From assembly GCA_902796595.1 (NCBI GenBank), contig CADBPM010000041.1, positions 1 to 53,418 of the forward strand: a stretch of 53,418 nucleotides of DNA, written 5' to 3'. The DNA comes from an uncultured Lachnospiraceae bacterium (GTDB taxonomy: Bacteria > Bacillota > Clostridia > Lachnospirales > Lachnospiraceae). The notes under the pieces are model-generated. The model was not told the origin of the DNA. It saw only the letters and a list, made by a program, of their open reading frames with translations, and did not search any database. This document shows positions 1 to 9,188 of the stretch, one piece after another. The translations under genes and the position numbers were made by a program. How positions within the stretch are numbered: the first letter of the stretch is position 1; each line of letters begins with the position of its first letter.

Positions 1-114
1 GTACGCAGCAGGTAAACAGCAACTCGCCTTACAAATGCCCAAAACAAGGCACTTAAGGCAATGAAAAAGTTCTCAAAGAGATAATTTTGTACAATTCATA
101 TTACTAATTTTCGA

Positions 115-147
115 AGGCAGCTTCCATAAGGAAGCTGCCTTTTTTTA
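115..147 (+). terminator. Intrinsic terminator of an upstream gene outside the window
   Basis: An 11-bp perfect stem (115-125 with 130-140, arm AGGCAGCTTCC, loop ATAA) is followed by a run of T. It should end a plus-strand transcript whose gene lies before the window. The first 84 bases hold only short stop-ended tails in all three plus frames, so the upstream gene cannot be named. Confidence 0.9.
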
Positions 148-398
148 TTTATCTACATAAAAAAATTTCGTAGAGATAATTTTAAAGAAAATCTTTAAAT
201 TCTGCTTAAAATTTGTTAAACTATATTTATATAGTAAGTAGTCAGCTATTCATATTTGCTTAGTGAGGGCTGGCAGAGTGTGGTCTCATGCAAAGCAAGG
301 CGCTACAGTACATAGAAAGATTTGTGATTAAGGCTGTGCAAGGTGCAGGAACATTCATGATTAAAGTCAAAAGATTTAGATTATCGTAGGGGGAACAA
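148..398 (+). other. AT-rich leader region of the citrate synthase gene
   Basis: This 250-bp stretch has no credible gene. Its first 90 bases are very AT-rich and probably hold the promoter, but no clean -35/-10 pair stands out. The last 150 bases are more GC-balanced and may be a transcribed leader. A GGGGG run at 390-394 is the ribosome binding site of the gene starting at 399. No riboswitch class was recognised. Confidence 0.4.
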
Positions 399-1757
399 AT
401 GGCTTATTTATCACATACGACAGCGGAAATAGACAGACTTACAGAGAAATGCATTGAGACAACAAGCATTTCACCTGACTTGTATGCAAAGTATGACGTA
501 AAAAGGGGACTCAGGGATATCAATGGTAATGGGGTGAGAGCCGGTCTTACCAAGATTTCTACGATTTCAGCCTCTACTGTTGTTGATGGAAAAAAAGTGC
601 CGTCAGAGGGTGAACTTTACTACAGAGGAATAAATATAAAAGACCTTACGGCTGGATTTTTGGGTGAAAATCGTTTTGGATTCGATGAAACAGCCTACCT
701 TTTATTGTTTGGAAATTTACCCGATAAGGATGAACTTGCAAGATTCACGAAGGTAATGGCAGATGCAAGGAGTCTTCCGAAGAATTTTGTTCGTGATGTA
801 ATAATGAAGGCACCAAGCAAGGACATGATGAATACTCTTGCAAGGAGTGTGCTTACCCTGTATTCGTATGATCCTCATGCAGATGATATTTCATTGTCAA
901 ATGTTTTACGCCAGTGCCTTAATCTGATAGCTGTCTTTCCTCTGTTTTCAGTTTATGGGTATCAGGCATATAACCATTACATGAATAATAAGAGTCTCTA
1001 TATTCATCTTCCGAAAAAGGACCTGAGTGCAGCGGAAAATATATTAAGACTGCTTCGTCCGGATAAGAAATATACTCAGACAGAAGCAAGAGTCCTTGAT
1101 TTGGCACTGGTGCTTCACATGGAGCATGGTGGCGGTAATAACTCCACGTTTACAACGCATGTTGTCACCTCGTCCGGAACCGATACGTATTCAGCCATAG
1201 CTGCTGCACTAAGCTCTTTAAAGGGACCTAAACATGGAGGAGCCAACATAAAGGTGGTTGAAATGTTTAAGGATCTGAAAGAACATGTTAGTGATATAAA
1301 AGATGAAGATGCTGTAAAGAACTATCTTACAAAGCTCGTTCATGGGGAGGCTTTTGACCGTAAAGGTCTTATATATGGTATGGGACACGCGGTTTATTCT
1401 ATTTCAGACCCAAGGGCAAAAATGTTTAAAAATGCAGTAAGAAAGCTTGCTCTTGAAAAAAACAGGATGGATGACCATGACCTTTATATGATGATAGAAA
1501 GACTTGCACCGGAAGTGATCGCAAAGGAAAGAAAGATATATAAAGGTGTCAGTGCCAATATCGATTTTTACAGCGGTTTTGTTTATGGCATGTTAGGGCT
1601 TCCTACTGAACTTTTCACTCCAATGTTTGCATGTGCCAGAATTGTTGGTTGGAGTGCTCACAGGCTTGAAGAACTTATAAATACCAACAAGATAATAAGA
1701 CCTGCTTATATCAGTGTGCAGCCTGACTGCAACTATATTCCATTTGAAAAGAGATAA
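399..1757 (+). CDS. gltA: Citrate synthase
   Basis: This 452-residue protein condenses oxaloacetate and acetyl-CoA to citrate in the cytoplasm. In an anaerobe like this it most likely feeds a partial, biosynthetic citric acid branch toward 2-oxoglutarate and glutamate. Catalytic residues are visible: His279 in GPKHGGAN, His330 in GMGHAVY, and Asp389 in NIDFYSG. The segment around MEHGGGNNS (241-249) is the usual substrate-binding region. The residue after the second catalytic His is Ala, not the Arg of the enterobacterial GHRVY motif; this looks like a subfamily trait of Firmicutes enzymes. The length fits the family. The start is supported by the GGGGG ribosome binding site. The gene stands alone between terminators. 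A 2-methylcitrate synthase role cannot be excluded, but no propionate genes are near. Confidence 0.93.
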   Translation: MAYLSHTTAEIDRLTEKCIETTSISPDLYAKYDVKRGLRDINGNGVRAGLTKISTISASTVVDGKKVPSEGELYYRGINIKDLTAGFLGENRFGFDETAYLLLFGNLPDKDELARFTKVMADARSLPKNFVRDVIMKAPSKDMMNTLARSVLTLYSYDPHADDISLSNVLRQCLNLIAVFPLFSVYGYQAYNHYMNNKSLYIHLPKKDLSAAENILRLLRPDKKYTQTEARVLDLALVLHMEHGGGNNSTFTTHVVTSSGTDTYSAIAAALSSLKGPKHGGANIKVVEMFKDLKEHVSDIKDEDAVKNYLTKLVHGEAFDRKGLIYGMGHAVYSISDPRAKMFKNAVRKLALEKNRMDDHDLYMMIERLAPEVIAKERKIYKGVSANIDFYSGFVYGMLGLPTELFTPMFACARIVGWSAHRLEELINTNKIIRPAYISVQPDCNYIPFEKR

Positions 1758-1790
1758 AAAAAACACCGGCTTATTGCCGGTGTTTTTTTG
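1756..1790. terminator. Bidirectional intrinsic terminator between gltA and glgX
   Basis: A 10-bp perfect stem (1761-1770 with 1776-1785, core ACACCGGC, loop TTATT) has A residues before it and T residues after it. It lies between the convergent stops of the citrate synthase and debranching enzyme genes and can serve both. Confidence 0.92.
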
Positions 1791-1835
1791 TGCAGTCAGT
1801 AAACTTGCAAGTACGTAGGAAGTTCGCACAATTTT

Positions 1836-3938
1836 TTATATGACAAATATCTTAATACTTCTTGGTTGCATCACTATATCGCCCATGATGGTTGTTGGGC
1901 GTTCAAGTACAGACTTTTCTTCAAAAGTATCAACTACAAGATGCCATTCTCCGAATGAAACCTGTGGAAGAGTGATATGTATAGGCTCCCAGTGAGTGTT
2001 TATGGCAACGTATACGATATCGTCATGTTCATCTTCAGCAGGTGAACCGGCATACATTATACCCAGATAGTGGCTTGAGCTGCTGTAGTCTGGTCTGTAA
2101 GGTGTTATACCGTGAAGTGATATATCAGGGAGTCCTAGTCTGCTCGCAGCAAGGTGACGTCGTATAGCAGGATGCTTAAGTCTGAAATGGATCATATATT
2201 TGAAGAATTCAAACTGGTCGTGGTTTGATTCAAGATCCTTCCAGTTCAGCCATGAGATGTTGTTATCCTGGCAGTAGGCGTTGTTGTTTCCACCCTGTGA
2301 ATTGCCAAATTCATCTCCCATAAGGAACATAGGGGTGCCTCTGGAGACCATGAGCGAGGTGAATGCGTTCTTTATCATCCTGCTGCGGAGTTTGTTTATA
2401 TTTTTATCTGTAGTCTCACCCTCATAACCGCAGTTCCATGAATGGTTGTTGTTGTCGCCGTCTGTGTTGTTCCAGTTGTTATCCTCATTGTGTTTATCGT
2501 TGTAGGAGTACAGGTCATGAAGGGTAAAGCCGTCATGACAGTCGAGGAAATTGATGGAAGCGTTGTAGCTGCCCTGACTCTCGGAGTAAAGGTCAGGAGA
2601 ACCGGTTATGCGGTTGGCAGCAGCCTGAATGGTTCCAGGATCGCCCTTTAAGAAAGCTCTCATGTCATCTCTGTATTTGCCGTTCCATTCCTTCCAGCGG
2701 TGATATGAAGGGAAACTTCCTACCTGATACATGCCGCCAGCATCCCATGCTTCTGCGATAAGCTTTACATTTCCAAGTATAGGGTCAAATGCAAGACGCT
2801 GAAGAAGAGGAGGATCTGCCATCGGAGAACCGTCTTCGTTACGACCTAAGATTGTTGCAAGGTCAAATCTGAAGCCGTCGATTCTGTAATTGGTTATCCA
2901 GTAGCGCAGGCATTCCACAATCATTTCCTGAACAATAGGATGGTTGCAGTTCATTGTATTGCCGCAGCCCGAGAAATTATAATAATATCCGTCAGGCGTA
3001 AGCATGTAGTAGACGTTGTTGTCGAGACCCTTGAATGAGAAGAAAGGTCCCTTTTCGTTGCCCTCTGCAGTGTGGTTGAAAACAACGTCAAGATAAACTT
3101 CTATGTTGTTTTCATGAAGTTCTTTGATAAGGTTCTTTAACTCCGTACCTTCATGGTTATGCTCGCGCTTTGAAGCATAACTGGTATTAGGAGCAAAGAA
3201 GCAGACAGTATTATAGCCCCAGTAATCGCAAAGAGGTCTTCCGTAGAAGTCTCTGTGCGAGAGCATTTCATCAAATTCGAAGACTGGCATGAGCTCTATG
3301 GCGGTAACACCTAATTCCTTGATATAAGGGATCTTTCTCCTTAAGCCCTCGAAAGTTCCTCTTTCATTATCAGGAAGGTGGCTTGACTTATCATGAGAAA
3401 AGCCACGGACATGCGTTTCGTAGATTATCACATCCTCTGAAGGGAGGAGAGGCTGCATGGAATCTTTCCAGTCAAAATTATTTTTAACGACACGTCCATG
3501 ATAGATATAATCTGACTGAGTACCCCAGTCTGCCTGACCTGCAACGGCTTTTGCATAAGGATCAAGAATTTGTTTGCTCTTATCAAAAACAAAGCCGTTT
3601 TTAGGATCGTAAGGACCATCGACTCTGTAGGCATATTCAATTTCTTCAATATCCAGCTTAAATACGATCATTGAATAGACATTTCCGATCCTGTAGGATT
3701 CTGGAAATGGAATCTCGACAAAAGGCACCTTTTCACCTGAATGAAACAAGAGCAGAGTGATTGCGGTAGCATTTTTAGAATGAATTGTAAAATTGACACC
3801 GGTAGGAATTGCTGTAGCACCGTTCATATCGTAAAAACCAGGTCTTACATCAAATCCATTGATTGTGTCGAGGGGCTGCATGTGAAATTTGCTGAACTGG
3901 GCGCTGCCGACAGCAAAATCAGTTTTTTCGTTGTCCAT
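1836..3938 (-). CDS. glgX: Glycogen debranching enzyme, GlgX/isoamylase type (GH13)
   Basis: This 700-residue enzyme hydrolyses alpha-1,6 branches of glycogen or limit dextrins in the cytoplasm; no signal peptide is seen. An N-terminal CBM48-like beta domain (about 30-150) is followed by the GH13 barrel. Conserved regions are visible: DVVFNHT (284-290), DGFRFD with nucleophile Asp359, EAWD with acid Glu396, and FLDCHDG further on with the transition-state Asp. A GAGAGGAG ribosome binding site precedes the start on the minus strand. The gene is monocistronic and converges on gltA with a shared terminator. No other glycogen gene is in the window, so the substrate is inferred from the family. 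A pullulanase of type I is a less likely alternative, because the protein is cytoplasmic and lacks extra starch-binding domains. Confidence 0.88.
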   Translation of the reverse strand: MDNEKTDFAVGSAQFSKFHMQPLDTINGFDVRPGFYDMNGATAIPTGVNFTIHSKNATAITLLLFHSGEKVPFVEIPFPESYRIGNVYSMIVFKLDIEEIEYAYRVDGPYDPKNGFVFDKSKQILDPYAKAVAGQADWGTQSDYIYHGRVVKNNFDWKDSMQPLLPSEDVIIYETHVRGFSHDKSSHLPDNERGTFEGLRRKIPYIKELGVTAIELMPVFEFDEMLSHRDFYGRPLCDYWGYNTVCFFAPNTSYASKREHNHEGTELKNLIKELHENNIEVYLDVVFNHTAEGNEKGPFFSFKGLDNNVYYMLTPDGYYYNFSGCGNTMNCNHPIVQEMIVECLRYWITNYRIDGFRFDLATILGRNEDGSPMADPPLLQRLAFDPILGNVKLIAEAWDAGGMYQVGSFPSYHRWKEWNGKYRDDMRAFLKGDPGTIQAAANRITGSPDLYSESQGSYNASINFLDCHDGFTLHDLYSYNDKHNEDNNWNNTDGDNNNHSWNCGYEGETTDKNINKLRSRMIKNAFTSLMVSRGTPMFLMGDEFGNSQGGNNNAYCQDNNISWLNWKDLESNHDQFEFFKYMIHFRLKHPAIRRHLAASRLGLPDISLHGITPYRPDYSSSSHYLGIMYAGSPAEDEHDDIVYVAINTHWEPIHITLPQVSFGEWHLVVDTFEEKSVLERPTTIMGDIVMQPRSIKIFVI

Positions 3939-4105
3939 TTAGCTTCTCCTCTCATTTTTTAGTGAAATTTCAAAAAAAGCATATTTCTTAAAATTTATAT
4001 ATTCAATTATAACATAAGTCGGCGTAAAATAAATATAGTTTCTTTGTAAATGTTGAAAACTTTTTAAGCCACGTTGAAATACGACGATTAAAAACGTTCC
4101 TTGGG

Positions 4106-4134
4106 TTTACAAATTATGCCCAAAATTATATTAT
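4106..4134 (+). promoter_or_regulatory. Predicted sigma-A promoter for the Nudix-FIST-hydrogenase/EAL genes
   Basis: A TTTACA -35 (4106-4111), a 17-bp spacer and a TATTAT -10 (4129-4134) lie 65 bp upstream of the Nudix gene in the divergent glgX/Nudix interval. Each box matches consensus at 5 of 6 positions. Confidence 0.65.
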
Positions 4135-4198
4135 ATAGTAGTATGGACTTATCAAAATAAGAACATTATGAAAGCTGAAAATAAAAACCGGAGGATAT

Positions 4199-4807
4199 AT
4201 GGGACTTGTAACAGGAATTACCAAACAGACAGACAACAGATTTCTCAATCTCTACGATCTGGACACTGTCTATAAAAACGGAAACAAGAGCCATTACTAT
4301 ATGGCATCGAGAGCAGACAGCGAAAAGACACTGAAGCTTGTCACAAGGGAAAATAAGCCGGATGGTGTTATTATCTTTGCGCTTGCAGGCAAGGAACATG
4401 ATAAGATAGTTCTTGTGCGCCAGTACAGATATCCTATTGATGGATGGATATATGAGCTTCCGGCGGGACTGGTTGAAAAAAATGAAGATATATATGAAGC
4501 AGGTATAAGAGAGATGAAAGAGGAGACAGGACTTACTTTCACGCCTCTTAAGGCTCCTTGCGGGTATGATAGACCATTTTATTCATCGGTCGGTATGAGC
4601 GACGAGTCCTGTTCAACTATATACGGCTATTGTGAGGGAGCTCCTTCTTCTGCACTTGAAGAAGAGAGTGAAGAAATAGAGGTCGTACTTGCAGATAGAA
4701 AAGAGGCTTTGAGGATACTTAAAGAGGAAAATGTCTGCATAAGGGCAGGCTATACCCTGCCACATTTTATAGCCGATGAAGATCCATTTGCTTTTCTGAA
4801 AGTTTGA
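4199..4807 (+). CDS. Nudix hydrolase, ADP-ribose pyrophosphatase-like
   Basis: This 202-residue protein carries a complete Nudix box from Gly90 to Leu112 (G-x5-E-x7-REMKEETG-L), the Mg-binding helix that cleaves nucleoside diphosphates linked to another group. The preceding RQYRYP segment (75-80) is typical of ADP-sugar/ADP-ribose pyrophosphatases, which are therefore the best guess. An ACCGGAGGATAT ribosome binding site lies just before the ATG. The FIST gene follows after about 20 bp, so the two are probably cotranscribed. Whether hydrolysis of an ADP-ribose-like compound has anything to do with the sensor genes downstream is unknown. Confidence 0.85.
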   Translation: MGLVTGITKQTDNRFLNLYDLDTVYKNGNKSHYYMASRADSEKTLKLVTRENKPDGVIIFALAGKEHDKIVLVRQYRYPIDGWIYELPAGLVEKNEDIYEAGIREMKEETGLTFTPLKAPCGYDRPFYSSVGMSDESCSTIYGYCEGAPSSALEEESEEIEVVLADRKEALRILKEENVCIRAGYTLPHFIADEDPFAFLKV

Positions 4808-4828
4808 TAGTCTCCAGTGGAGGGTTTT

Positions 4829-5959
4829 ATGTTCAGCATTACGGGATATAGCGGAAAGACAGATGTACATGAAGCAGTTATGGAAGCAACCGCCTCAATG
4901 ACAGATGAATATCAGAAGCTCATCATATTTTTTTCGGATTATACCAGATTTGTGGATTTCAGCGCAAGTCTACACGAAATGTTTCCGGACTCTTTAGTCG
5001 TCGGAGCAGTGTCGGAAATGGTTGCCTCTCCGGGTAAGCTTATTTACGGAGGACTGGTGGTTTCTGCCTTTTCGGATGATATTGAGGTTTCATACGCGAT
5101 TCTTAACAATGCATCAGTAGCACCGGTAAATGATGTTGCAGGGATCAGGGATGCACTTGACAAGGTAGGTGCAGAAAATACTGCGGCATTTTTACTTAAT
5201 TGCGGAAACACTTATTCAGACGATAAAGTTTCTGACTGCATATATCTTTCCATAAATAAATTGCAGATACCTGTTTTTGGCGGTTCTGCTGCAGCAAGAC
5301 CTGATCAGACAATAGATGATGCTTTTCCAAGAGGCGAGATTTCATGCAATGGCAGAGTCTACAAGGATGATTCCATAATAATCTTTATGCACAATAACAG
5401 AGGAAAGATAAGGATATATTCCGCTAATATCTATACTCCAATGGGATACTCTTTTCAAGTTACGGATGCTGATGTCCGCAAAAAGACAGTATATGAGTTA
5501 AACTATCAGCCGGCTGTGAAGGTCTTATCAAAGGCACTGGGATGCCGTGAAAATGATCTGATAGAGACACTGCGCTATCATCCTCTTGGCAGGTCCTTCG
5601 GAAATACCAACCTGATCGGAGAGGCTGCCAGGATGACAAATGACGGTGGAATAGAATTTCGGGTAAGATTTTATAATCAGACCAAGGTTGATCTTATGGA
5701 GCCTGTTCATTACGAAGAAAATTTCAAAAATACGCTGGACAGGATAAACAGAGAAAATAAAAAAGGATTCTTTTCTATCGTATGCAGTTGTATCTCGCAG
5801 GCTGCATTTCTCCAGAGAAGCTCATGGTTTGAGTCTCTCCTTGATAATTTTAGTGAAAGTCTTGAGCATTATATCTGCTTCTTCCCATATGGAGAGCAGT
5901 TCAATTATGTATATATGAATCAGACAACAGTATTTGCTGTTTTCGAAAATAATAAATAG
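4829..5959 (+). CDS. FIST domain sensory protein (FIST_N plus FIST_C)
   Basis: This protein of about 376 residues matches the FIST sensor family in layout: an N-terminal FIST_N part (about 20-200, with IFFSDYTRF, VVGAVSEM and PVFGGSAA) and a FIST_C part (about 215-360, with HPLGRSFG and FRVRFYNQ). FIST domains are thought to bind small ligands such as amino acids and are usually fused to kinase, chemotaxis or cyclic-di-GMP domains. Here no output domain and no membrane segment is present. A GTG at 4817 opens the same frame, but GTGGAGGG at 4817-4824 is better read as the ribosome binding site of the ATG at 4829. The large Fe-S/EAL protein starts 44 bp downstream, which suggests it carries the output. 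Confidence 0.8.
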   Translation: MFSITGYSGKTDVHEAVMEATASMTDEYQKLIIFFSDYTRFVDFSASLHEMFPDSLVVGAVSEMVASPGKLIYGGLVVSAFSDDIEVSYAILNNASVAPVNDVAGIRDALDKVGAENTAAFLLNCGNTYSDDKVSDCIYLSINKLQIPVFGGSAAARPDQTIDDAFPRGEISCNGRVYKDDSIIIFMHNNRGKIRIYSANIYTPMGYSFQVTDADVRKKTVYELNYQPAVKVLSKALGCRENDLIETLRYHPLGRSFGNTNLIGEAARMTNDGGIEFRVRFYNQTKVDLMEPVHYEENFKNTLDRINRENKKGFFSIVCSCISQAAFLQRSSWFESLLDNFSESLEHYICFFPYGEQFNYVYMNQTTVFAVFENNK

Positions 5960-6003
5960 TCCGTATCGCATTACCAAGAGAGATAAAATAACGAGGACAA
6001 AAA

Positions 6004-9000
6004 ATGGCCAGAAAATTTGATAGTGGTTTGGTATATACAAAGCAAAGGTGTGTGGGCTGTAATCAGTGTATTTCAAACTGTCCTGTTGAAGGTGCCAATA
6101 TTGCCAGAAATGAGGGGGATAGGACTTGGGTAAGCGTCGATGAGAGCGCATGTATTGCATGCGGCAGATGCGTTACAGTATGTACTCATGGAGACAGGAC
6201 TTACAGGGACGATACAAGGAGCTTCTTTTCAGATCTGAATGACGGAAAGAAGATATCCCTTCTTTTGGACGATACATTTTACTACAGCTATACACCGGAG
6301 CAGGTTTCAAAGATAATAGGCTTCCTTAAAGATGCAGGAGTGGAGCATGTTTATGATGTTGCATTTGGCGCGGGAATCAATCTCTGGAAAACAGTGCATT
6401 TCCTTTTAGATCATAAAGATGATGATGACGCAGGAAGCTATATCTCATCGGTATGTCCAGTTGTAGTGCTATATCTTGAAAGATATAAGCTTGACCTCAT
6501 AAGAAAACTTATACCTGTAGCTCCGCCGGCATACTGTACTGCACGTTATGCAAAAAAATATCTGAATGATAAAAATGAATTTGCTCTTATAAGCAACTGT
6601 ACAGCACCGGGCTTGCTTAATTCTATGCCTGAAAACAGAGATTTCAACATTAGATACAATATCACACTCAAAAGGTTTGATGAGGTTATCCGTACAATCG
6701 ATACCGAAGGGTATTCAGGTACAAGTGACCTTAAGGGAAACGGAATATTCCCGGGATATGTTTTTTCGGGTTCCTTGAAAAAAGAGTGCGAGATGCTTCT
6801 TCCTGATGAGGATTATGTTTCAAAGCTCACCTTCAATTCGTATGATATAAAAAATATGAGTTCAGAAACATCTGTGTTTAAATCTCAGGGTGTAAGGCCT
6901 GTTGTAGCAGATGCAATGAATTCTGAAAATGGATGCCTTACATGTGCAGGAAAAATAAGATTTGCAGGTGAGATTGACAATATAAGGGCGTCCTTTAAGA
7001 AGAATTTAGCAGGCAGTGACGCGAGAAAATATTATGTAAGTCTTTCTAAAGAAGAGAGGCTTGCTTTTATAGATAAAACATTCGAAGAACTTGATACAGA
7101 TGATTTCGCATTGCCAAAGCTCCTTCATTTTGACCAGTCTATTTCAGTTCCGCTGAATGTCATAGATGAAGTTCTTGCCTCCTTACATAAGCATACAGCG
7201 GAGGAAAAGCATATAGACTGCAGAGCCTGCGGCTATGAAAGCTGTATAGAGATGGCAAAGGCTATCGCAAATGGTTTTAATGTCAGGGAAAACTGTACAG
7301 CTTATTCCAAGGGTGAAATAAGAAGGCTTGCGTCAACGGATACCATGACGGGTGCGCCGAATATGTACAGGTTCTCCGAAAAGGCAGCAGCAATCTTAAA
7401 TACGGCGCAGGGTGAGAGGTTTGTCTTAGGATGGACCGATGTAAAGAATCTTCGTATAATAAACGACGTTTTGGGCTATGAAAGCGGAAACAATGTGCTG
7501 AGAGCCTTTGCAAGGGCTATCGAGAATGTTCTTCCTGAAAATGGATGCTATGGAAGATTTGCAGATGACAGCTTTGTATTCATGGTGCCTTATAAGCGTG
7601 GTATCTATCAGGATATAAAAAATTATGCCGCAATGAAATGCTCGGAATTTAAAAATACAATTCCTGTAAGCATAGATATGGGGTTCTATGAGATAGAAGA
7701 AAGAGTTATATACGCCATAAAGGATATAACAAGATTTGCAGATAATGCAAGGATTGCCTTTGACACTGTAAAAGGCGGCTATGATATAGGCATTGGCATA
7801 TATACTGAGGCAATGAAACAGAAGATCATCCGTGAGTCCGAGCTTACCAGTCTTATGGCGGTTTCTCTTGAAAGAGGGGACTTTAAGGTTTATTTTCAGC
7901 CACAGTTTGACCATATTCATGGAACTATGGTAGGAGCCGAGGCTTTGGTGCGCTGGATAATAGACGGTAGGAGCGTGGTTTCACCTGCACAGTTTGTACC
8001 CCTTTTTGAAAAGAATGGCTTTATAGCAAAGCTCGACGCTTTTGTGTGGGAGACTACCTGCAGATATTTAAGAAAATGGCTTGACGAAGGCAGGCAGGTA
8101 GTGCCGGTTTCTGTAAATATTTCAAGAGTTGATATCTACAGCGAGGATATAGGAGAACTGCTCGACAATATCACCAACAAATATCAGATTGACAGAAAAT
8201 ACCTTCGACTTGAAATAACAGAATCCGCATACATAAAGGATCCTGAGAGCATGGGACAGCTTATAGACAACCTTCACAAGCTGGGCTTCCTTGTCGAAAT
8301 GGATGATTTCGGAAGCGGATACAGTTCACTTAATGTCCTTAAGGATATGAACGTAGATATCCTTAAGCTTGATCTTAAGTTCCTTGCAGGTGGAAATGAA
8401 GGACGAGGCGGAAGCATAATCCAGTCTGTTATTAGAATGGCAGGGCTTCTCAATATACCGGTCATTGCAGAAGGTGTTGAGACAAAGGCGCAGGCAGACT
8501 TTATGACAAGCGTAGGCTGTTCTACGATACAGGGCTTCTATTATGCAAAGCCTATGTCGGAAAATGAATTTATAAGACTTATGGGCGACTACATTCCTGA
8601 GATAGAAAAGAAAAGGAATGATGAAAGAAGCAGGACAAGCTTTTATTATGGCAGTGATCTGCTTGGTAAGTTTCTTAGTCCCGGCAGTGAAGTGACCAAT
8701 ATTTTTGAGCTTGCAATAGGAGCAGCGGCTCTTTTTGAGTACAGCTTTGGAAAGCTTGAAATGATAAGGTCAAATTCTATGTTTGTAAAGGAAACCGGAC
8801 TTACAAGCGACCTTATAAATAAACATAAGGATGATTTCTTTGATTTTGTTTATGAGCCGGATAAGAACAGGATAACCGATAAAATTGAAAAGATAACGGG
8901 AACCGGAGAAAGTGTGACATTTACAAGTCTGTGGGGCATGGATGGCTCGGTCTGCATGAGGACTACCGCAAAGCTCATCGCGGCAGCAGGGCTTAGGTAC

Positions 9001-9093
9001 GTTATATTTGCAACAATAGATAATGTATCCGATCTTGTAGATATAACAAGGATCCGCGAGTCGATATATGAAAGGCCTTTTAGAAGGAAGTAG
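6004..9093 (+). CDS. Sensory [FeFe]-hydrogenase-like protein fused to degenerate GGDEF and intact EAL (c-di-GMP phosphodiesterase)
   Basis: This 1029-residue cytoplasmic protein has these parts in order. Two [4Fe-4S] ferredoxin motifs use Cys16/19/22/26 and Cys50/53/56/60. A hydrogenase large-subunit-like H domain spans about 80-395 and keeps Cys151 (SSVCP), Cys199 (SNCTAP) and Cys311/Cys314 (GCLTC). A further Fe-S domain uses Cys406/409/414/431. The GGDEF-like domain (about 440-600) has GRFADDSF at 518-524 where GGDEF should be, so cyclase activity is unlikely. The EAL domain (about 612-865) keeps Glu646 (EALVRW), Asn705, Glu737, Asp767/Asp768 (DDFGSGYSS), Lys788, Glu823 (AEGVET) and Gln843, so c-di-GMP hydrolysis is expected. 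A PAS-like tail spans about 875-1029. Sensory hydrogenases with PAS or kinase outputs are known; this direct coupling to EAL is the inference of interest. It follows the FIST gene by 44 bp. Confidence 0.85.
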   Translation: MARKFDSGLVYTKQRCVGCNQCISNCPVEGANIARNEGDRTWVSVDESACIACGRCVTVCTHGDRTYRDDTRSFFSDLNDGKKISLLLDDTFYYSYTPEQVSKIIGFLKDAGVEHVYDVAFGAGINLWKTVHFLLDHKDDDDAGSYISSVCPVVVLYLERYKLDLIRKLIPVAPPAYCTARYAKKYLNDKNEFALISNCTAPGLLNSMPENRDFNIRYNITLKRFDEVIRTIDTEGYSGTSDLKGNGIFPGYVFSGSLKKECEMLLPDEDYVSKLTFNSYDIKNMSSETSVFKSQGVRPVVADAMNSENGCLTCAGKIRFAGEIDNIRASFKKNLAGSDARKYYVSLSKEERLAFIDKTFEELDTDDFALPKLLHFDQSISVPLNVIDEVLASLHKHTAEEKHIDCRACGYESCIEMAKAIANGFNVRENCTAYSKGEIRRLASTDTMTGAPNMYRFSEKAAAILNTAQGERFVLGWTDVKNLRIINDVLGYESGNNVLRAFARAIENVLPENGCYGRFADDSFVFMVPYKRGIYQDIKNYAAMKCSEFKNTIPVSIDMGFYEIEERVIYAIKDITRFADNARIAFDTVKGGYDIGIGIYTEAMKQKIIRESELTSLMAVSLERGDFKVYFQPQFDHIHGTMVGAEALVRWIIDGRSVVSPAQFVPLFEKNGFIAKLDAFVWETTCRYLRKWLDEGRQVVPVSVNISRVDIYSEDIGELLDNITNKYQIDRKYLRLEITESAYIKDPESMGQLIDNLHKLGFLVEMDDFGSGYSSLNVLKDMNVDILKLDLKFLAGGNEGRGGSIIQSVIRMAGLLNIPVIAEGVETKAQADFMTSVGCSTIQGFYYAKPMSENEFIRLMGDYIPEIEKKRNDERSRTSFYYGSDLLGKFLSPGSEVTNIFELAIGAAALFEYSFGKLEMIRSNSMFVKETGLTSDLINKHKDDFFDFVYEPDKNRITDKIEKITGTGESVTFTSLWGMDGSVCMRTTAKLIAAAGLRYVIFATIDNVSDLVDITRIRESIYERPFRRK

Positions 9094-9188
9094 AGGGGGG
9101 TAGCTATAATCCGCCTGATGTGGTATACTTTCTTGGAATGCACTAAAAAGCAGGGTGCTCCAACACGTTAAATATCAGGAGAGTCAAT

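Noticed and set aside
1..84. C-terminal fragment of an upstream gene
   Set aside because: All three plus frames are only short tails without a recognisable protein, so no gene can be assigned, although the terminator at 115-147 implies upstream transcription.
241..398. Possible c-di-GMP (GEMM-I) riboswitch upstream of gltA, because of GCAAAGC
   Set aside because: Only that short string matches; the flanking core and the second stem of the class are not present.
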